Shown: piece by piece, positions 5,920 through 8,008 of the stretch
Layout: every line of letters starts with the position of its first letter
Position numbering within the stretch: the first letter of the stretch is position 1
DNA from: Candidatus Dormiibacterota bacterium
Lineage (GTDB): Bacteria > Chloroflexota > Dormibacteria > Aeolococcales > Aeolococcaceae
DNA length: 8,008 nt
Direction of reading: 5' to 3'
Assembly: GCA_955651875.1 (NCBI GenBank)
Contig: CATPAP010000145.1
Span: 1 to 8,008 of the forward strand
Program-made: the position numbers and the translations under genes
The notes under the pieces: model-generated
Database searches by the model: none
What the model was told of the DNA's origin: nothing
The model's input: only the letters and a program-made list of their open reading frames with translations

Positions 5920-6675
5920 CGTAACATAAAAATACAATCCGGAGGGCAGATCGGTCGTGAACACCAGCGCCGCCGTCGCCGCCGTCGCAGGCACCGGCAG
6001 CTTGCCGCTCGGCGTCGCGGTGAATTGCGCCGACTGGGTGCTGGTCACGACCGACGTGACCATGTGGTCGGCCTTGCCGGCGTTGCCCGGGTCGGGGCTG
6101 CCCTGGATCGTCGGGCTGGCCGTGAGCGGGGTTCCTGCCAGGGTGATGGTCACCTTCGCCGAGGGTGCCACCACGAAGAACAGCACCAACCCGAGGAGGA
6201 GCGCGACGCCCGCGGCGACGAAGTAGAGCGGCTTGCGCCGCCCCGTCGCTCTGGCCCCGCCGGCGGCACCGGCTGCGGGAACCGTGGTGCGCGGCGGCGG
6301 AGGGGGCGGCCCCGGCGCGAACGCGAGCCCGCTCCCGAGCCCGGAGGCTGCGGCTCCCGCGGCGATGCCGGTGGCGCCCGCGTCGAAGTGCGGCCGGACG
6401 GTCTGGATGCCGCGCTCGAATGCAGGAACGGAGGCATACGTGGGCAGACCGCCAACGCGCGACAGCTCCTGGATGTGCGGATCGCCGCTGATGACGGACA
6501 CCTTCTTGCCCGCACGCGTCCCCAACTGGCGGAGCAGGCGGACGTTCAGCGGCGTCTGGAAGCCGGTGGTGCCCGAGTTGAGCACGAGCGCGACGTCGGG
6601 GTCCGGCGCGCTGCGGACCTTGTCGACGAGGTCGACGATCTCGTCATGCGGTGCTGTGTAGATGACCTGGGGCAC
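5917..6675 (-). CDS. Membrane protein with Rossmann-like N-terminus and start of baseplate-J-like domain; N-terminal piece of the split gene
   Basis: This 252-residue piece is cytoplasmic at first (about 1-95): alternating strands and helices such as DEIVDLVDKV, DVALVLNSG, NVRLLRQLG, KKVSVISGD and IQELSRVGGLP, a Rossmann-like layout I recall at the front of baseplate-J-like proteins of Chloroflexota and Patescibacteria. A Gly/Ala/Pro linker (about 97-145, with six prolines at 123-128) leads to a basic RRK and one membrane helix (about 149-170), then a beta-rich region starting APSAKVTITLAGTPL. The 'positive-inside' side places the N-terminus in the cytoplasm. It has no cysteine, unlike the C-terminal piece. 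The GTG start lies 2 bases after the ATPase stop with a GAAGG 7 bases upstream. A longer in-frame ATG at 7701 overlaps the ATPase gene and is rejected. As it stands, the product stops early in the extracytoplasmic domain. Substrate and partners are not known. Confidence 0.75.
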   Translation of the reverse strand: MPQVIYTAPHDEIVDLVDKVRSAPDPDVALVLNSGTTGFQTPLNVRLLRQLGTRAGKKVSVISGDPHIQELSRVGGLPTYASVPAFERGIQTVRPHFDAGATGIAAGAAASGLGSGLAFAPGPPPPPPRTTVPAAGAAGGARATGRRKPLYFVAAGVALLLGLVLFFVVAPSAKVTITLAGTPLTASPTIQGSPDPGNAGKADHMVTSVVTSTQSAQFTATPSGKLPVPATAATAALVFTTDLPSGLYFYVT

Positions 6676-6677
6676 GA

Positions 6678-7943
6678 CTAGACCTTCATGGTCTTGAGGA
6701 CGCGGCGCATCAGCCCTCCGAGCGGCTGGTCGGCGTCGTCCTCGATCGAGATGGCGTGGTGTGCCAGGCCCATCGGCGTGACGTCCTGGCTGCCGACGAG
6801 CAGTCCGGTGCTGTCGAAGACGCGGTGCACGTCCTCTGGGCCGAGGACGCGCACGGTCGGGGCGTGGGCCATCGGCAGTGTCTGCGCCCAGTCGACCGCA
6901 CTGAGCTGCTCCGCCACCTCCGGGAGGGCGGCACCACCTCCGGCGAGGCAGATGGTCGCGGGTAGCGTCTGTCCGCCCGCAAGCTCCTCGAGCGTCAAGG
7001 CGACGCCCTGCGCGAGCACCTCGGCCGTCGGCGTGAGCGCCTGTCGCGCCAGTGCGCGCTGCTCGGTGGCCAGCCGGCCCTCGCCGTGCGACAGCTTGTA
7101 GCGCTCGGCTTCGCTCATCGAGATCTGCAGCTCGCCGGCGAGCCGCTTGGTGAAGGAGCGCCCGCCGAGCGCGAACATCCGGGTGGCCTCGATGCCGCCG
7201 TTGCGCACCAGGGCGACGTCGGTGGTGCCCCCACCGATGTCGATGAAGATGGCGCCTCGCTCCTCGATGTCGTCGGTGTTGCAGCCGCGCGCCAGGGCGT
7301 AGGGCTCGGCGACGGTGGCGACCACCTCGAGGTCGAGCTCCTGGGCGATCGTCTGCAGCGCCCCGATGTGGTGCAGGGGGGCGAACGTGTTGAAGACGGT
7401 GATGTCCACAACGTTGCCCTGGAAGTCGACGGGATTGCTGACCGCGTAACCGTCGATGCGCACCGAGGTGATCGTGCTGTGCACCAACTTCACGTTGACC
7501 TCGGCGACGCCGAGCTCGTGCGACATCTGGCGCACCGCCTCCTTGAGCGCGCGGCGCTGGACGGCCTGCAGCGCGGACGCGAGGTCTGCCTGGGTGATGC
7601 GTGCCTGCGGTTGGGGGCGTGGCATCGTCATCGTGGTGCTGAACCCGCGGACCTGCTCGCCGGCGATGCCCATCACCGCCTGTCCGGGCACCACCTCGCA
7701 CATGTCCTCTGCCTCGGTGAGGGCGCGGTCGCAGTTGTCGATGACCGCCTGGATGTCCGCGACCGCACCGCCCTGCATGTCGCTGAGCTGCTGGCGTATC
7801 CGCGAGGCGCCGATGACGATGCCCTTGTCATCTTCGCGCTTGACCACGAGTGCCTTGACGAACTCGGTGCCGATGTCGAGCACGGTGTAGTGCGTGTTGA
7901 ACTCGGCGCGGCGGCGCAGCAGCGAGAACTTGCGCTTGCTCAT
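6678..7943 (-). CDS. FtsA/PilM-like actin-fold ATPase with SHS2 domain
   Basis: A 421-residue cytoplasmic protein of the FtsA/PilM branch of the actin/Hsp70 superfamily. The nucleotide-site motifs are phosphate-1 VLDIGTEFVKALV (21-33), phosphate-2 FIDIGGGTTDVALV (233-246) and the adenosine motif ICLAGGGAALPEV (331-343). Between them the region about 88-180 fits the SHS2 domain of FtsA, including the typical DGYAVSNPVDFQGNVVDI (164-181). The length equals E. coli FtsA (420), and the C-terminus (about 407-421, PLGGLMRRVLKTMKV) looks like an amphipathic membrane-binding helix as in FtsA. The N-terminus is also basic (KRKFSLLRRR). FtsA tethers FtsZ to the membrane; PilM docks type IV pilus proteins. 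No ftsZ or pilN is in view, and the next gene is a membrane protein, so I cannot choose between the two roles. The ATG has a good ribosome binding site and overlaps the upstream stop (ATGA). Confidence 0.88.
   Translation of the reverse strand: MSKRKFSLLRRRAEFNTHYTVLDIGTEFVKALVVKREDDKGIVIGASRIRQQLSDMQGGAVADIQAVIDNCDRALTEAEDMCEVVPGQAVMGIAGEQVRGFSTTMTMPRPQPQARITQADLASALQAVQRRALKEAVRQMSHELGVAEVNVKLVHSTITSVRIDGYAVSNPVDFQGNVVDITVFNTFAPLHHIGALQTIAQELDLEVVATVAEPYALARGCNTDDIEERGAIFIDIGGGTTDVALVRNGGIEATRMFALGGRSFTKRLAGELQISMSEAERYKLSHGEGRLATEQRALARQALTPTAEVLAQGVALTLEELAGGQTLPATICLAGGGAALPEVAEQLSAVDWAQTLPMAHAPTVRVLGPEDVHRVFDSTGLLVGSQDVTPMGLAHHAISIEDDADQPLGGLMRRVLKTMKV
6683..6687 (-). promoter_or_regulatory. 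Ribosome binding site for the baseplate-J-like gene
   Basis: GAAGG on the minus strand, 7 bases before the GTG at 6675 and inside the last codons of the preceding ATPase gene. It supports the GTG start rather than the much longer upstream extension of the frame. Confidence 0.5.
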
Positions 7944-8008
7944 GCGCCCGCTCCTGCGGCTTGTCGGCTCACCGTCTCGCGGACCAGCGCGACGGCGTCC
8001 TGGCGGCG
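7940..8008 (-). CDS. C-terminal end of an unidentified upstream gene
   Basis: The 22 visible codons read RRQDAVALVRETVSRQ followed by AAGAGA and a TGA that overlaps the next ATG as ATGA. Helix-forming and charged residues look like the tail of a soluble protein. A second frame is open only because it runs into the ATPase gene, and the third has a stop. The 4-base overlap, like the other junctions in this cluster, is the main support. It is too short to recognise a family. Confidence 0.5.
   Translation of the reverse strand, partial: RRQDAVALVRETVSRQAAGAGA
7951..7955 (-). promoter_or_regulatory. Ribosome binding site for the FtsA/PilM-like gene
   Basis: AGGAG on the minus strand, 7 bases before the ATG at 7943. 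It is the strongest Shine-Dalgarno sequence in the window and fixes that start, even though the reading frame stays open to the window edge. Confidence 0.75.

Noticed and set aside
5745..5927. A 60-codon minus-strand frame starting at an ATG just before the amber codon.
   Set aside because: It is in a different frame from the gene, is Ser/Pro/Arg-rich and has no ribosome binding site; the in-frame continuation after the TAG is far more convincing.
5917..6680. Amber reassignment to an amino acid throughout the genome.
   Set aside because: The FtsA/PilM-like gene ends at TAG (6678-6680) directly before the next start and at a natural protein end; all other complete genes end in TGA. TAG therefore acts as a stop here, though site-specific readthrough remains possible.
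5644..6681. A 345-codon plus-strand open frame opposite the baseplate-J-like gene.
   Set aside because: It is antisense to conserved coding sequence and its product is arginine/glycine-rich without domains, as expected of a high-GC mirror frame.
5917..7701. A 594-codon minus-strand frame that would start the baseplate-J-like protein far upstream.
   Set aside because: The extra N-terminal part lies over the FtsA/PilM-like gene in another frame and is arginine/glycine-rich low-complexity sequence. The GTG at 6675 has a ribosome binding site and starts the recognisable domain.

Overview
This window is a dense, high-GC stretch (roughly two-thirds G+C by eye) in which every gene I can support lies on the minus strand. 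Transcription runs from the right edge to the left edge. I see no tRNA, rRNA, CRISPR array, insertion sequence or long intergenic region. The order ruvX-mltG-aroE-prepilin peptidase-aroC-aroK-aroB matches the arrangement I recall from mycobacteria and other actinobacteria. The genes at the right end are an FtsA/PilM-like ATPase and a membrane protein with a baseplate-J-like domain; I associate these more with Chloroflexota, Dormibacterota and Patescibacteria. A Chloroflexota/Dormibacterota-type or actinobacterium-related soil bacterium is my best inference, but no phylogenetic marker here settles it.

Layout in transcription order, right to left. (1) The last 22 codons of an unidentified gene (7940-8008). 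(2) An FtsA/PilM-like actin-fold ATPase (6678-7943). (3) A single-pass membrane protein with a cytoplasmic Rossmann-like N-terminus and a baseplate-J-like extracytoplasmic part (5002-6675). It is split by one in-frame amber codon at 5917-5919 into a 252-residue N-terminal piece and a C-terminal piece. (4) RuvX/YqgF, a pre-16S rRNA nuclease/Holliday-junction-resolvase homologue (4571-5005). (5) MltG, an endolytic murein transglycosylase (3534-4574). (6) AroE, shikimate dehydrogenase (2687-3532). (7) An A24-family prepilin peptidase without the usual tetracysteine motif (1935-2690). (8) AroC, chorismate synthase (734-1888). (9) A fused shikimate kinase/3-dehydroquinate synthase, AroKB, cut off by the left edge (1-737).

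The genes are packed as one apparent operon. Five junctions are 4-base ATGA or GTGA stop/start overlaps, and two more are gaps of 1 or 2 bases. The only real gap is 46 bases between the prepilin peptidase and aroC. It holds a TAGAAT hexamer placed exactly where a -10 element would sit for a leaderless transcript starting at the aroC GTG. The cluster therefore combines an envelope/pilus-type module (FtsA/PilM-like ATPase, baseplate-J-like protein, MltG, prepilin peptidase) with the shikimate pathway (AroE, AroK, AroC, AroB) and rRNA maturation (RuvX).

The most noteworthy points are the amber codon in the baseplate-J-like gene, which sits in an abrupt AT-rich patch, the pairing of that gene with an FtsA/PilM-like ATPase, the leaderless-type aroC promoter, the AroK-AroB fusion, and the divergent AroE and prepilin peptidase.
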